Below, in pieces: positions 32,333 through 44,535 of a stretch of DNA of 64,000 bases. The notes beneath the pieces were generated by a model that was not told the origin of the DNA, made no database searches, and worked only from the letters and a program-made list of their open reading frames with translations. A program made the translations under genes and the position numbers. This DNA comes from Trigonopsis variabilis (taxonomy: Eukaryota; Ascomycota; Trigonopsidomycetes; Trigonopsidales; Trigonopsidaceae), in NCBI GenBank assembly GCA_003707065.3, contig PPXM03000001.1, positions 1-64,000 of the forward strand, in the 5' to 3' direction. Positions within the stretch are counted from its first letter, which is position 1. Each line of letters starts with the position of its first letter.

Positions 32333-33441
32333 CTTTGTAAAAGAATAATACTTTACTCTCTATCGACCAGGGCGCCTTGCACAAAGTGCGACCTTACACT
32401 AGTTCCGATTTAATTCGCTACATAGCAACGTATTCCCTTACGCAACGAGGCACTTCACAAAGGTCAAAACGAATCCAGGCTGTCCACTCGATCACAGTTT
32501 CATTCGGACATCTCCTGTTTACACTATCGTTCATCGATGCTTCCTTTTTATCGTAGGCAATGTGCATTCGAAATGAGAAAATCTATCATCGTGTACAGGT
32601 TTCAGTAAACAGACACAAAGAATCGTATTTCTTATAAAAGATACAATTAACCTCGCTGGCATTATAGAACACGCCACAAAGCACAAACCATACTTGTGTC
32701 TACACGCATTGTTTATGGTGAACTATGTCATCAGAATTCTTATCTTATTCCCCAGGATATCTCATGGGAAAATATGTCAAGTTTCTTTGTCGGTATTAGA
32801 TGAGGTTAGTTTATCTGTTTCTTTTGAATCGATGTATCAGCCAGACAGTATCATTCTATATCTTGTTGAATGGACTGGCATATCAGACGTGCAAAAAAAT
32901 CAATCTGCATGGCACTATATGTCAGACTGACAGTTAATCAGTATGGGAAGTGATGAGAAGCGAAGACAAATTGTCATCAACACCGCAGATATGCTGCTTA
33001 CTCGTATAATGTAACGGCATGCTAAAGAGCAGCTTCCTTGTGACCGTCCATGAATAGGGAAGGAGCGTGGACAAATAGATAGGTGTCGATGTGCCTGAAA
33101 TGCGCATGGGTTGGTGATACACATGCTCGTCGGTTTGGCGAGAGGAAAACTCCTCCCCAGTAATTAGTGTGTCATAAGAATGCTATGAGAAGAAAAGTTC
33201 TTGTATTATATTGCGGAGTAGAACACAGACGGCAGACGGCAAACAAAAGCAAAGCCTCCCCCGCCAGAAGCTACGATCAGAGAATCAGAGAAACTAGATT
33301 AGAACCGCGACGTATAGTGGCTTGACATTTTTCCGCTAATAGGAACATATGCTAAGAAGACACCTGCCGCAGTTTCGCCATGGTCTTTCGATGCAACGAA
33401 CCCGCTGAGCAATCAAACAACGAGAAGAAATCATATCTACG
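32333..33441. other. Gap, no gene recognised
   Basis: About 1.1 kb between divergent start codons. A frame near 32694-32930 has plausible intron borders and ends in a stretch (ILYLVEWTGISDVQKNQSAW) that faintly recalls a chromo-type fold, but no complete exon chain could be built. Otherwise nothing stands out. Confidence 0.4.
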
Positions 33442-34842
33442 ATGAGTGAAGACCGCCCAACAAAAGAACAAAACCAAAAAAGCCATCACATTCGACAGCC
33501 ATTTGGCCGAGGAATGCGCAAGTTTTTCCCGTTCGGTATTGGGTATACGAATTTAAACCATGGTTAGTGGCCACCTCAAAACGCACGGTGACTAATAGTA
33601 ACAGGCAGTTATGGATCCTTACCCAATACCGTGATTGAAGCAAGACGTCTATGGCAAGATCAAATGGAACTAAGTCCTGATTATTTTCTCAGGGAAACTT
33701 ATATAAATCCTCTGAACCGAGTGAGACAGAGGACTGCAGAAATAGTAGACTGTGATGTTCAGGATCTCGTTCTTCTCCCAAATGCAACTACAGGAATAAA
33801 TACCATACTGAGAAGCCTTAAGTTTCAAAACGGGGAGAAAATTGTTTACTTCTCGACAATTTACGCAGCATGTGAAAAGACGATTCAATTCGTTGAAGAA
33901 GTGACCCCTCTCAAATCTATCAAGATTGAACTCAAATATCCCTTGTCCGACAGGGCTATAGTTTCAATGCTGCAGGATACGCTAGCAAGAGAGCCAGATA
34001 TAAAATATGCTCTTTTTGATGTCGTTTCATCGCAGCCTGGGGTGGCAGTTCCATACACGCAATTAATCGAAACGTGCAGAAAGCACAGAGTTCTGACTAT
34101 AATTGATGGGGCTCATGGAATTGGACTGTGCCAAATCTCCTTGAGATCTTCTAGACCAGACTTCTTTGTGTCAAACCTGCACAAATGGCTCTATGCGCCG
34201 AGACCTTGTGCTTTTCTATACGTGGACAGAAGGCTACAGCATCTTATACACTCCTTGCCTATATCGCATGCTTACTTACCTCCAGTAATCAGGGATAATC
34301 CTGAGAGCTTAAAAGAAGCAAAGAAGGTGTTCAAAGAAAGGAATGGCGAAGATTCTCCATTCGTTGCCGAATTTGAAATAGGAGCTACGAGTGATAACAC
34401 TGGATTTTTAGCAGTGGATGCGGCGTTAGATTTCAGGCGAGATATTTGCGGCGGAGAAACTGAGATAATGAACTACATAGTGGATCTATCCAAGAAAGGA
34501 GGTCAATTAGCGGCCCAGACGCTTGGGACTTACACAATGGAGAACGAAGAAGGAACACTTGTTTGTGGTATGTGTAACGTGAAGCTACCTATCCCAGATT
34601 CTTTTTTCGCCACGATGACGAGGTGGGAAGAAACCCTTCGAATGTTCAACGAAGCTCTCAAAACACAACATAATACATTCATACCAATCTTCATTCATAA
34701 TGGATGCGTCTGGGCTCGACTTTCTGCACAAATATATCTCGAGGAGAAGGACTTTATTTTTGCAGGAACAGCGATGCGAGACGTTATTGAGCAAATGACA
34801 ATACTAGAGATCACAGAGAGTCTTAAAAACTGCGATCAATGA
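33442..34842 (+). CDS. Class V aminotransferase, isopenicillin-N-epimerase-like
   Basis: This PLP-dependent class V aminotransferase or sulfur lyase is 452 aa from two exons (33442-33562 and 33605-34842) separated by a 42-nt intron. The entry motif is LNHGSYGSLP, formed at the join, then VLLPNATTGINTILRS, FDVVSSQPGVAVP and IIDGAHGIGLCQI. The Schiff-base lysine is in FFVSNLHKWLYAPRPCAFLYV. This layout is shared by fungal isopenicillin-N-epimerase-like proteins, some of which are C-S lyases of ergothioneine synthesis (Egt2 type). The substrate cannot be read from the sequence. Start ATG 33442 precedes FGRGMRKFFPFG, typical of the family. Confidence 0.88.
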
Positions 34843-35001
34843 GAAGCCTCACTGATCTCAGCATCTCTAGGGAGTTAGATATCAGAAGATCAATATATAT
34901 TGGATGAGAAATTCGAACAGTGAGAACACTTTATATTAACGAGCAGCCATATATTTACATGCTAGTCACTGGCATAGAAGACACCAAGTATCTATTGAAG
35001 T

Positions 35002-35931
35002 CTATACTTTTTTCTCAGCACGAAAATCGGCAGATTCTGAGGCGTCACTAGAAATGGTCGATTTCGATCGCTCAGTTTCTAGAGAATCACTATCAGCTTG
35101 ATGAACATCAGACTCATCTCGTAGTTCTTGAGAATCAGTATCGTAACAATAGGAGAACTTACCTTCGCTATAAATCTCAGGATACTTTCGAAAACAATCC
35201 TGCATGCCCTGAAACTTCTCGATGCAGTCAATTCCTTTGGGCTCAGCACTAGAAAATACAAAACAGCTAAACGCGGACTTAAATTCTTCTCCACAAGGTC
35301 CATGAGCCATGCCTCCCAGACAAGGACAGTCCCAGTTGATTTCGCCGGTATCCTCATTGAAAGCGCCTTCAGGAGCAGGACCAGACGATCCAACCGACGA
35401 TCCAGTCGTTTGCCCTGTTTCAACAGCTGACTGGTCGTTTGAAGGCTCTAAGATCACGATTTCCTCTTCGACGACAACGGGATTAGTATCAGAAAAGTCT
35501 TTTACGGAATCCAACATCTCAAAATCTGCTTCTACTGCTGCTTGTGCGGGAGCACGAACATTAGCAGAGGCTCTATCGGGAGAACTAGATGTAGTCCCAG
35601 AAACGGGCTGGCTTCCAGCTGAGGCATCACTGATAAAAATTTCTTCGATATTAAGCTGTTCAGATTCTATTAGTTAGGTACTTAGACTCTTGTGACTTAT
35701 CTACTTACTTTCTCCAGAGTCATTTCTGACGGTCTGTATCAGACTCACGCAAGAGACAGCAGTAAAAGCTGCTAAAGATCCAGAAACCAACAAAAGCCCC
35801 CCTTTTCGTACGGATACTATATGAGAGCGGCTGACAAAGGTTCGTGAACCGAGAACCTCTCCAAACTTCCAAGCAGATTCTAGATATCTTATAGTCACTC
35901 GTCTAACAGGACGGAAAAGTGATCGAAACAT
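35002..35931 (-). CDS. MIA40: Mitochondrial intermembrane-space oxidoreductase MIA40
   Basis: Mia40 is the import receptor and disulfide donor of the intermembrane space; it works with Erv1. The protein is 283 aa from exons 35931-35709, 35666-35163 and 35126-35002, with introns of 42 and 36 nt. The N-terminus is a basic presequence ([17 protein letters not shown]) followed by a membrane helix ([20 protein letters not shown]), the anchored form typical of fungi. The redox site is CPC at DCPCLGG. Two CX9C motifs follow ([11 protein letters not shown] and [11 protein letters not shown]), then [11 protein letters not shown]. The tail is acidic and Ser rich. Intron 2 has no stop and keeps frame, so its retention would add 12 residues. 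It shares a 98-bp divergent promoter with the thiamine pyrophosphokinase gene. Confidence 0.94.
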
Positions 35932-36029
35932 TTCAGTAGATATTAAAAATAGATCGATAATCGAGTAGATAGATACCGTGAGATGTAAGCAAAATAGTAA
36001 AGCTAAATAAACGGTTGACGCTATTAGTA

Positions 36030-36928
36030 ATGGTGGTAGGACTAGTCTTCAAAATCGTTGCTGACGCAACGCCTACAGCATCGCCATCTTCGATGACAAC
36101 AGCAGTTGATCTGGGTGTTTTGTGGAATAGCGGAGATGATTCTGGTCAAGAAAATACTGTCACAGCCTTATGTGTGATGAATATGCCTATAAAACGTCCG
36201 GATATGTTCCACCGATTCTGGCGATCTAGCAACGTTAGACTGGCGGCGGACGGAGCAGCAAATCGTATCTATGATACCTTTGATGATAAAACTGAATATG
36301 TCGGTGATCGTATAATATCCCTAACTTATAGATCCCAGAATACGTGGTAGGCGATTTTGATAGCATTCGTGACGAAGTCAAAGCTTATTATGAGAGTCTT
36401 CCGAGTACTGAGGTTATCCATATCGAAGACCAGAATTCTACTGACCTTGGAAAGTGCCTGAAGATACTTCAGAAGCGGTATAAAACTGAAGCTCCCGGTA
36501 TTCGGTTCACTATTAGAGTATTAATCTATGGTGGATTTGGGGGCCGCGTTGATCAGTCCTTCCACTTTATCCATTGCCTTTATAGAAATTACTACGAAGA
36601 GCAAAAGCCTCGTATGGAAGATTCCGGGATTCCCTTTTTCACTTTCTATCTTATATCTGAAGAAAATGTCACGATTTTGCTTTCCCCCGGAGAAAATAGC
36701 ATCAAATGTACCCTCGACAAATATGGACCCTCATGCGGTCTCTTACCAATTGCTTGCGAGGACACTGTTATAACTACTAGAGGTTTATGTTGGGATGTCT
36801 ATGAATGGCCCACATCTTTCTTCACCCAAGTTTCCACCAGCAATATAATAGAAGAGGATTATATCTACGTGAAAACTAATAGACCTATAGTATTTACTGT
36901 GGAATTCAAAGAAGATGTGAAATTGTGA
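36030..36928 (+). CDS. THI80: Thiamine pyrophosphokinase
   Basis: The enzyme makes thiamine diphosphate from thiamine and ATP. The protein is 288 aa from two exons (36030-36299 and 36332-36928), with a 32-nt intron. Catalytic-domain motifs are ADGAANRIYD, then VVGDFDSIRDEV straight after the join, DQNSTDLGKCL, and GGFGGRVDQSFHF. The C-terminal thiamine-binding sandwich contains GPSCGLLPI and a W-x-V stretch (GLCWDVYEWP). The ATG at 36030 is the first in frame; a second at 36093 (MTTAVDLGVLW) is also possible. The donor is GTCGGT, which is not ideal, but the frame and motif spacing support it. Confidence 0.92.
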
Positions 36929-37356
36929 AATTCCGAGCCTGATGTTTTCTGATGTATTGAATTCATGTAGTTGTATCCTTCTCTTTCCTCTTGAGATCAA
37001 GCTGCGATCGAACAATTCTTTTATTACAAAATTGTGCTTGTGAATAATGGTGTCCGGGTTACAGTTAAATAGTCCACAATTGACTATTGAGGAGCCCTTT
37101 TTGATACAAAAGCTGTAATCTTATCTACGCAAATTGCTAGCAGCTATTCTTTTCCGAAGTGTTTGATATTTAAAGGAGAATATGACAAATAGAGCTCAAT
37201 AGACGATTCCTGTCAAGGTCTGTGTATCCCTCCCTATTCTCTCAGATAAGTATGCATGCTGCGATAGAGCGGCAACGGAACATTCGGGACTGACTTGCAA
37301 TAACGCCGCCCAGTGAGACGTAGTCACAACACAACAGACCTCTCGCAGCCAACAAA
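36929..37356. other. Intergenic, nothing recognised
   Basis: About 428 bp between THI80 and the GSKIP-domain gene. There is no coding series or repeat. A short inverted repeat (ACAATTCT ... AAATTGTG) near 37010-37035 could act in 3' end formation. Confidence 0.5.
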
Positions 37357-37713
37357 ATGCTAGATAGAAATATTCGTGACGTTCAAGCTGTTATTGATGA
37401 ATACGGAACATTTTTACCTTCTATAACCCGTGAAAGTTATAACAAATTGAACATCACGATTAAAGAAGGAGCCTCCCTGGAGGTTCTCCACAGTGACGCT
37501 GGGTGGACTGTAAGAACCTTATAGACTTTTTCTTACATATAGATACTCAAAACTGCCTTCCCTACTGATGAAATGAAGGCTTTAGAATATGAGAAACTGA
37601 TCGGGTCCACATATGAGACAGTAGAATCTCTTCTCTGCAAAGCGTCTCCTGAATTCCATTCAGACTGGAATGATGCCCTTGAGAAGCGATTGGAGCAGAT
37701 TTCCGAAGATTAA
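37357..37713 (+). CDS. Small GSKIP-domain (DUF727) protein
   Basis: This 107-aa protein is from two exons (37357-37509 and 37543-37713) with a 33-nt intron. The whole protein resembles the GSKIP domain: TRESYNKLNITIKEGASLEV as the strand pair, GWTI, then the helical signature YETVESLLCKASPEF and a C-terminal helix ALEKRLEQI. In animals GSKIP binds GSK3 and PKA; the domain also occurs in the Clu/Tif31 family. In a fungus the role is unknown. The first ATG is used. No exon is longer than 57 codons. Confidence 0.75.
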
Positions 37714-38234
37714 ATATCTACTTTTACCTGCTATATTGAGGGTACATTTATAGTTTTTGGATTTAGTGAAGTGTTAATCTCTATCGAGCTCATCCAGTTC
37801 ATTCTTAGTTCATCATTTACTATCGTAGCTCAGAATGATAATCTCTCGGATATTTTTTCTTTCAAGCGACAAAGAAAATCTTCTTGCCTGCATGTGTCCA
37901 ATAGATTCGGCTAAATTGCGACTAGTTGCTTTGATAACGTGCAAGAAGGTGACATGCTGTTTGTTATTTATTATTCATGGAATACTAGCAACATGAATAA
38001 CAGCATACCCAGTAACTCCGACAAAAAGCAGCATTCACTCAACAAGCCAGTAACTGAATGCAATTCTGAAAAGATAATCTCTGCTTCTTTCATGGAGTTT
38101 CTTCAAGTCACGAGTCCCACTGATATAATATGTCTCAACGTATGGCATAAAAGATAGAGGTCTTAATTTCAATCCCAGTCAATCCCAGTGCTTTTAAAAG
38201 CTATGGATTCATTCTCGCCATCAAATGCAGGCAG
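37714..38234. other. Intergenic between convergent genes
   Basis: About 521 bp. A plus-strand frame at 37954-38157 stays open for 68 codons, but its composition (Ser/Asn rich, no motif) and its place between two 3' ends argue against a gene. Confidence 0.5.
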
Positions 38235-41200
38235 CTACAAAGATCCAGATCCAAATGCTTTCTTTACCTCTTCAATCGACAGTTTCTTCGCATAATTAAG
38301 CTGGCGTGCCTGGGTTTGCTTCGCTCGAGACTGTTCTGTTTTTCCTTCATCGTCACGTAGCTCGGATCCCGGAGAATATTCAAGTGAGCTTTTGCTATTG
38401 TACTCAAGAATAAAGCTCTTCAATTTTTGATGTTCTTCTTCTTTCGTCATTTGCTTTTCCTTTATTGACATTGCCAGGGTAGATTCTTCGGGTAATACCA
38501 GTGATTTGAGTTCTTGTTTATTACCTTTCCGGGTCAAAAGAGATAATTTGATATTGCTGCTTTCAGAGCCGACAGAGTTGAGGGGCACCTTAGCAGTTAC
38601 AAGAGTTCGATCTTCGATAAAAGGTCTCGACAGTCCTCGCTGAGGCGTCGTTGTATGAAGACTCTCACTTGTAATATTAGCCAATGCTTTATCGAAGTCG
38701 AGCTCTTCTTCGGCCATATTGAAACTAGCCTCATATTTCTTTAGCCTTTCTTCTTCTTGCTTTTGCCGCTCAGTTGCAATTTGTTGATTCAATTCATCTT
38801 CTATTCTAGCGGTTTCTTTTTGCTCCTCATGCAGTCTTGAGGAGTAGTCAAATTTACGCGACCTCATATAATCGCTGACGCTGTCAAGTTCCTCTATCGA
38901 GATTGCATCAGATTTCGAGCCCTTCCTGTCAGTATGGCTTCTGAACTTCGCTCTGCTGGAACCTTGGGCCTCCATTATTAATCTCAGCCTTTTATATTCA
39001 GAGAAGGCCTCATCGAGGTTCTTTATAGGAGACGAATTAGGACGGAGAACTGAGAACGTTTCATGAACAGCAAACTCAACATCCATAGGTAGAAATCCTT
39101 TTCGCAAAATGTAAAATTGAAAGAAAATTATGAACAGGCTTAGATCAAGTTCTCCAACATCCCGTTCTAAACTGAGCCCACATGAATCCAGCATTGTGCA
39201 AACAAGGCGAATTCTGAAAAAATCAGAAGGCAAATCGCATGGATTCTCCATATTAACAAAAAGACTTTTAGCTGAGAAGCCAAAGCACAAAATTCCGTAC
39301 ATAGTCTCCATGATTACTTTAGAGGATACCATACCAACGAAATATAGATCTGCAAGAAATTTGACTTGAGCTAGCCGCTGCTGAAAAAATTGAAAAGTCG
39401 CTAGCTCAAGGCCCGTCTGAATATCTTCTAGCAAGTCATCAACAATATTTATCGCAAATTCAGGCTCATGTTTCGAAAGCATGTTAATCAAGGAGGCCAA
39501 AGGTCCAATGTTACTGAACTTAACTTTCCAAACACTAAACAGAGTCTGATGTGTTATATTGGCCACTTCCGGATCATTCCAATCAAGCATGCGAAGATGA
39601 ACGAGAATATTTTTGACAGTCTGCTTTCTCAGGTCAACGTAGATAAGTTTTTGAAGGTACTTCTCCAACATAGAAACTTCCTCTCGAGGAATGGCAAGGA
39701 CTTCTGGAGGGTTCACATAGTAAAGCGCATTCTCAATCACACATCGTTCCTGGTATGGGAAACTTAGTTTCTTATTCTTAATAATTTCGATGTAATGATT
39801 CATGTAATCGGCGGTATCCGGTTTATTGATGAGATATCGGCCACAGCACTCAAAAAAAGTGGCTAGAACCTCAATGTTTCGGTAGCTGAGGTTTTCAGAA
39901 ATCTCTTTTAAGATAGACAAACAAGCATTATTTGAAAGAAGTCCAAACTTTATCAGCTCAGCTATATACCGGATATTCAGAATGCGACCAGCATTAACCC
40001 CAAATGAGTCTCCTACCTTTTTCTGAAGCGTCTTAAACTCATTCAACACGAAGCTAACAAGAGAATCGCCAATTTGCGGAAAATATCTATTTAGAATTGC
40101 AGTCAAACGAGAAAAATAAGGAAGAAGGTCCTGTCTATTGGGAGGAATGTCGCAGAGCACAGCAAGCAACTTACCTCGAGCGCTCCTAGAATTGACATGC
40201 GCAAAGCTTACAGCGACATCATCGACTAGATCTCTATTAGATAAATTCCTTAGCCGTGCTAGAATGCTATCAAGTGTAGCATTTTGATGAGAACATTCAA
40301 TTTCAATTATTTCATCCTTCTCAAATGCCGAGGCTTCTTCAGAGCGATGATGTCCTTTGCTAGAATCATTCACAGCCTTATCTTGAGAATGTTCCGTCCG
40401 ATTTCTTCGGGACCGCTGATCCTCCAAAAGGAACAGAGGGACTCTAGTTTGAAGATCCAGAACATCTTCGTAAAATTTGCGATCATCTTCATCATCCCAA
40501 ATTTGTTTACTCTTAGAAAGAAAACTTCCTCCTAAGACGACATTGTCATCGGTAGGTATGTCTCTCTTAGGTTGAAGATCAGGGATAGTTACGGAAAGAG
40601 ATTCGCCAAGCGTTTTGGCAGAAGCAGCTAGCTTCATATAGTTCTTAACGATAGGCTCCATATATTGTTCTTTGTCTTCAGCCATAGCTTCGATTTCTAT
40701 AGGAGGACGATGATTTATTAGATCTCCTTTCTCAATTTCAGCTTTCTCACGTAAGAGAAATTCAAGGAAATACTTGTAATAAGCCAGCAAGATAGAGTAT
40801 AGCCTAAGGCATTCTCGCCCAGCAGAAAGTTCTGACGACGGAGGTTCAACTTTAGGAATCTCCAAGTTCTTGATTTCATTTTCATTGAGCTTAATAATCT
40901 CTTCAAACTGAAAAATACTCGAGAAGTTTTTTGCGATGGTAACAGCCACACCAGAAAGATCAAATGCCTTTCGATCACCACCTAGTAATAGTTTGAGACA
41001 TACCAGTGCAGCAGGATCATTTTCTATGCCTTGATTCGTTGGAAAAAGGTGATTCTTAGGATCTGTCTGAGCCATCTCAATTACCTTGCAGGCCGGAAAC
41101 AGATCGACTGTCCAGAATTCGAAAGCCAGTCTAACCAATAGCCTATATCTTGAGACACGAGAAGACTTTTCTTTGCTGTCAGCCGCACTAGCGTTCTGTC

Positions 41201-41677
41201 GGATAGGCAGAAGGTTGCTGATAATAAACGCGTCGATCGGTAAAGTCAGTCTAGAGCCAAATCGGCCATGGAGAGCTGAGAATATCTCAAGAAGGGCAAC
41301 AAGGTCTTGAGAGGGTTTAATCTTAAGAATTCCTTCACAGAACGAGGAGATAATCTCAGAGAGGTATTTTTCCAAAGAGAGAGTAGATATTTCCTTCAAA
41401 AGGATAGCTTGTGAGTCCGAATTTAGAGATGTTCGAAGACGCTTAATAAAAGTAGAATTTTTTTTTAAGCTGGGGTCTAAAAGGTTGACATTGAGAACTA
41501 GATGGTTAGATTTAGATCTGTTCCAGAAAAAGCATACTTACCGTCAGGGTTCTCCCAAGCCTTAGAATTAAGCTCCCTGAGGCCTATACGCCAGGAGCTA
41601 TCGGACAAGAGGAACTCTGGCCGTTTATCTAGATTCTGCATGGTCAGATAGTCTAGGACATATCTTACCTTGTCCAT
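38235..41677 (-). CDS. UPF2: Nonsense-mediated decay factor UPF2/NMD2
   Basis: This cytoplasmic bridge of the NMD surveillance complex binds UPF1 and UPF3. The protein is 1114 aa from three exons (41677-41669, 41635-41542, 41476-38235), with introns of 33 and 65 nt. The first exon is just Met-Asp-Lys. Segments match UPF2 in order: SLKKNSTFIKRLRTS and the first MIF4G domain (about residues 40-270), a charged linker, the second MIF4G (about 420-620, SFAHVNSRSARGKLLAVL), the third MIF4G (about 630-850, with YFVGMVSSKVIMETMYGILC), then an acidic and coiled C-terminal region that binds UPF1. The 65-nt intron holds an unused nearer AG that would lead to a stop. It is divergent from CDS1 with 276 bp between. 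Confidence 0.93.
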
Positions 41678-41953
41678 AATTTCGCGTCATGTGAGCATAA
41701 GCAGTGGTCAATCAATGCTAGCAGTGGAGAAAGAAGCAAAAAAAACCCGAGGCTTCTTTTGGTGTGAGCAGTCGATGTTGTCCCTTTAATTATCAGGCAC
41801 CGTGGAATAATTTGGATTCCCGTGGAGTAGTTAGTACCTGTAACGTTGCAACGGAGTGGATGACAAGACATCGGGCGACGCAATACTTCTATCATAGACC
41901 TGTAATTCGATAACTGTTCACTGAAGGTCTGAAAGGACTAAGAATTGTCAATT

Positions 41954-43376
41954 ATGGCAGGAAAAAGGCAAATCGCTAATTTAGCTAAATCGGGCCACCA
42001 TGGAAAGCGCAAGAGCCTAGGCCAGAGTCCCGGAGACGAAACTATTCAAAAAGTACGTTCACAACTCTTAAAAAAGGTTGATTACTTACACATCCTCGAC
42101 AGGTTGATTTAGCGACATCGGTAGAGCAAGAAAAGAAGCGCCAAAATTTTATCGTTCGTACCGTTTGGACCCTTGTTATGATTGGCGGTTTCCTTGGGAT
42201 CATTGCTGCAGGACATGTCTATATTATGATTTTAATCGGCCTATTGGAAGTGCTTATATTCAGAGAAGTTATTAGGCTAGCAGGAGAACCTTCGAAAGAT
42301 AGAGAAGTGCGTTACTCGAAAGCGCTGAACTGGTATTTCTTAGCTGCTTCTTGCTATTTCCTTGGAGGAGAGAATATTATATATTATTTCAAACAGTACA
42401 TTCTAGTTGACGCCTATCTTCTTCCATTAGCTACCCATCACCGGTTTATTTCGTACTGCCTCTATATCTTCGGCAAGTGATCTATTCACTTAAGTTTCTA
42501 ATCATAGGCTTTGTTCTTTTTGTTGCCACACTCAAAAAAGGTCATTATAAGTTTCAATTTACTCAATTTGCTGTTACTCATATGACATTGCTCATGGTAG
42601 TACTCCAAGCTTACTTTATATATAAGAATCTATTTGCAGGGTTGTTCTGGTTTCTCGTTCCTGTATCACTTGTGATAATAAATGATACTTTTGCGTATCT
42701 TTGCGGAATCACGTTTGGCAAACATCAGCTGATCGCTATTTCTCCTAAGAAAACTATTGAAGGTTTCCTCGGAGCTTGGGTCTGCACTGTGATAGGGGGT
42801 TTCATGGTCGTATATCTGATGATGCCTTACGACTATTTTGTTTGCCCAGTCAATAACCTCAGTGTCAATATGTTTTCCGGATATGTCTGTGCTCGTGATC
42901 CGGTTTTTTTGCCTCATCAATACAGCCTTCCGCATTTCGTTGAGAACTTTCTCCACGTTGAAAGTGTCACATTTCGTCCTATTTATTTCCATGTGGCCAT
43001 TTTATCGACGTTCGCGTCACTCATTGCGCCTTTCGGGGGATTTTTTGCTTCGGGACTAAAGCGAACATTCAAAATCAAGGATTTCGGCGATACGATTCCA
43101 GGGCATGGCGGCATTACGGACAGAATGGATTGTCAATTTCTCATGGGTTTTTTTACTTACGTCTATTATGACAGCTTTATTAGCTCTCATCATGTCAATG
43201 TGGGCACTGTCCTCCAAATTGCAATAGAAAGTCTTTCAACCGATGAGCAATTGCAGTTATTGGCTCTGCTTTATCGATTTATGCTTAATCAAGGGGTGCT
43301 TACTCAGAATGTAACCTCTTGTCTTGATCAGGCGATTCCTGTCCGAGACATCCCGTCTCTCAATGTTGCAGCTTGA
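41954..43376 (+). CDS. CDS1: CDP-diacylglycerol synthase
   Basis: The enzyme makes CDP-diacylglycerol from phosphatidate and CTP in the ER membrane, the entry to phosphatidylinositol. The protein is 445 aa from three exons (41954-42052, 42103-42472, 42508-43376), with introns of 50 and 35 nt. The N-terminus is basic and Ser rich (GHHGKRKSLGQS), followed by at least six membrane helices. The family signature is complete near the C-terminus: SGLKRTFKIKDFGD and IPGHGGITDRMDCQ. Intron 2 has a GC donor (GCAAGT) and TAATCATAG acceptor; joining G with GC gives FGFVLFVATLKKG, as in other fungal CDS1 proteins. A separate start at 42477 is not needed. Confidence 0.95.
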
Positions 43377-43575
43377 AAGGCTTCGCACAAGCGCTAAATT
43401 ACTATTTGAGGCCCTACACATGATTACATCAACTGTTCATGACAATTTTACAAGTTCCACCTTCGTTAAAGCTAATGAGATTTGTGGGCTCACTGTGTAA
43501 AATATAATGGTAATAGAAGAGAATGAAAAAACCGATAAAATAAAGATTGAAGCTATTTGCCTTGAATTTTCCTAT

Positions 43576-44322
43576 CTACAATATATTCCAAGCGTCCTCA
43601 CAACCATGACAAAATTTGCTGCATGCTATGGAAGCAGATAATGAATATTCAGATACTCCTATCTTCTGATCAATATATTCATCGGCAAAATTATCCCTTC
43701 CGCGCGCCATAGCTCCAACGAAGACACATATACTCTCATCTGGTTCTAGATCTTGGACGAAATCCTGCACTCGCACGACAGGTGCGTCAAAACTCAAAGT
43801 CACCTTGCGACATTTTGTAGGCAAGTGATCCGTGATCGGATTCTTTATAACTTTTAATAACTTCTCTTGCGAGTTTACGCTTCTAATAGAAAGCTTATGT
43901 AGTAATTGCACCATAAGACCAGAAAATCGCTTAAAGGTTCGAGGAATACGAACTGATGGGTTCACTTCGATCAGAACACCACGTGAAGTAAGAATATAGA
44001 CTTGCAATTTTCCAGCTTTATTGATTGGAGAATCGAGGAGAGTCAAAAGACACTGATGGGTAATGTCTGGTCGCGCGTCCGCAATATCTCGTCCCATTCG
44101 TTTCAAAAGCCCTTGATGATCGTCACAGTTAAGAAGAGCATATTTTTCGCCTTGTGAACCATACTTCGATGAAACTTTATGAGTTTCCAAGCAGGCCTGA
44201 CATAGCACAACGATAAGTCTCTGTGATTCCCGATCCGTATTCGCCATAGGACTGATCGGAACTAAAGATGGAGGGGGGCATGACTGCGTCCGAAGACGAG
44301 GATTCGATGCTGATTTCGGCAT
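43576..44322 (-). CDS. EMG1: 18S rRNA pseudouridine N1-methyltransferase NEP1/EMG1
   Basis: This SPOUT methyltransferase modifies the hypermodified pseudouridine of 18S rRNA and is needed for 40S assembly. It is a single exon of 248 aa. Motifs are [24 protein letters not shown] cut by family-specific residues, [37 protein letters not shown], and the cofactor knot with [13 protein letters not shown] and [22 protein letters not shown]. The N-terminal 30 residues are Ser/Pro rich, and the start could instead be the Met at residue 26 ([10 protein letters not shown]). That matters because a possible divergent small gene overlaps the first codons. Confidence 0.93.
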   Translation of the reverse strand: MPKSASNPRLRTQSCPPPSLVPISPMANTDRESQRLIVVLCQACLETHKVSSKYGSQGEKYALLNCDDHQGLLKRMGRDIADARPDITHQCLLTLLDSPINKAGKLQVYILTSRGVLIEVNPSVRIPRTFKRFSGLMVQLLHKLSIRSVNSQEKLLKVIKNPITDHLPTKCRKVTLSFDAPVVRVQDFVQDLEPDESICVFVGAMARGRDNFADEYIDQKIGVSEYSLSASIACSKFCHGCEDAWNIL

Positions 44323-44535
44323 CGCGAGTAAATAGCAAATTCGTTCTGTAGTAAGAAATTCTGCTGTTTCAGCAAATTCTCCTCATTATGTAACGGTGTG
44401 TAACGATATTTTTCCCTTTTTATCCCTTTAGATGAAGTGGTTCAAGTTGGACTTAGAATGAGAGAAGAGGTCTATGATAATCCTCGATTAAGTGTGACTC
44501 GGGCTCGATATTGGAATTTGCGTTATCGCCACTGA
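44307..44535 (+). CDS. Possible small spliced gene of unknown function
   Basis: Exon 3 (44432-44535) reads [16 protein letters not shown] and ends RYWNLRYRH, strongly protein-like. It is preceded by a good pyrimidine-rich acceptor. Joined to 44307-44347 and 44373-44389, with introns of 25 and 42 nt, it gives 53 aa starting [14 protein letters not shown], which looks like a mitochondrial leader. The first exon overlaps the annotated EMG1 start on the other strand by 16 bp and the 25-nt intron is extreme, so the 5' part is doubtful. I do not recognise the family. Confidence 0.35.

Noticed and set aside
32694-32930. Chromodomain-like fragment (YLVEWTGI...)
   Set aside because: The resemblance covers about 20 residues, the aromatic cage is incomplete, and no full exon chain could be built.
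37954-38157. Open frame between GSKIP and UPF2
   Set aside because: It lies between two 3' ends, has low-complexity Ser/Asn composition and no recognisable motif.
42477-43376. CDS1 as two separate genes
   Set aside because: A GC-AG intron at 42473-42507 joins the parts in frame through a conserved membrane segment.
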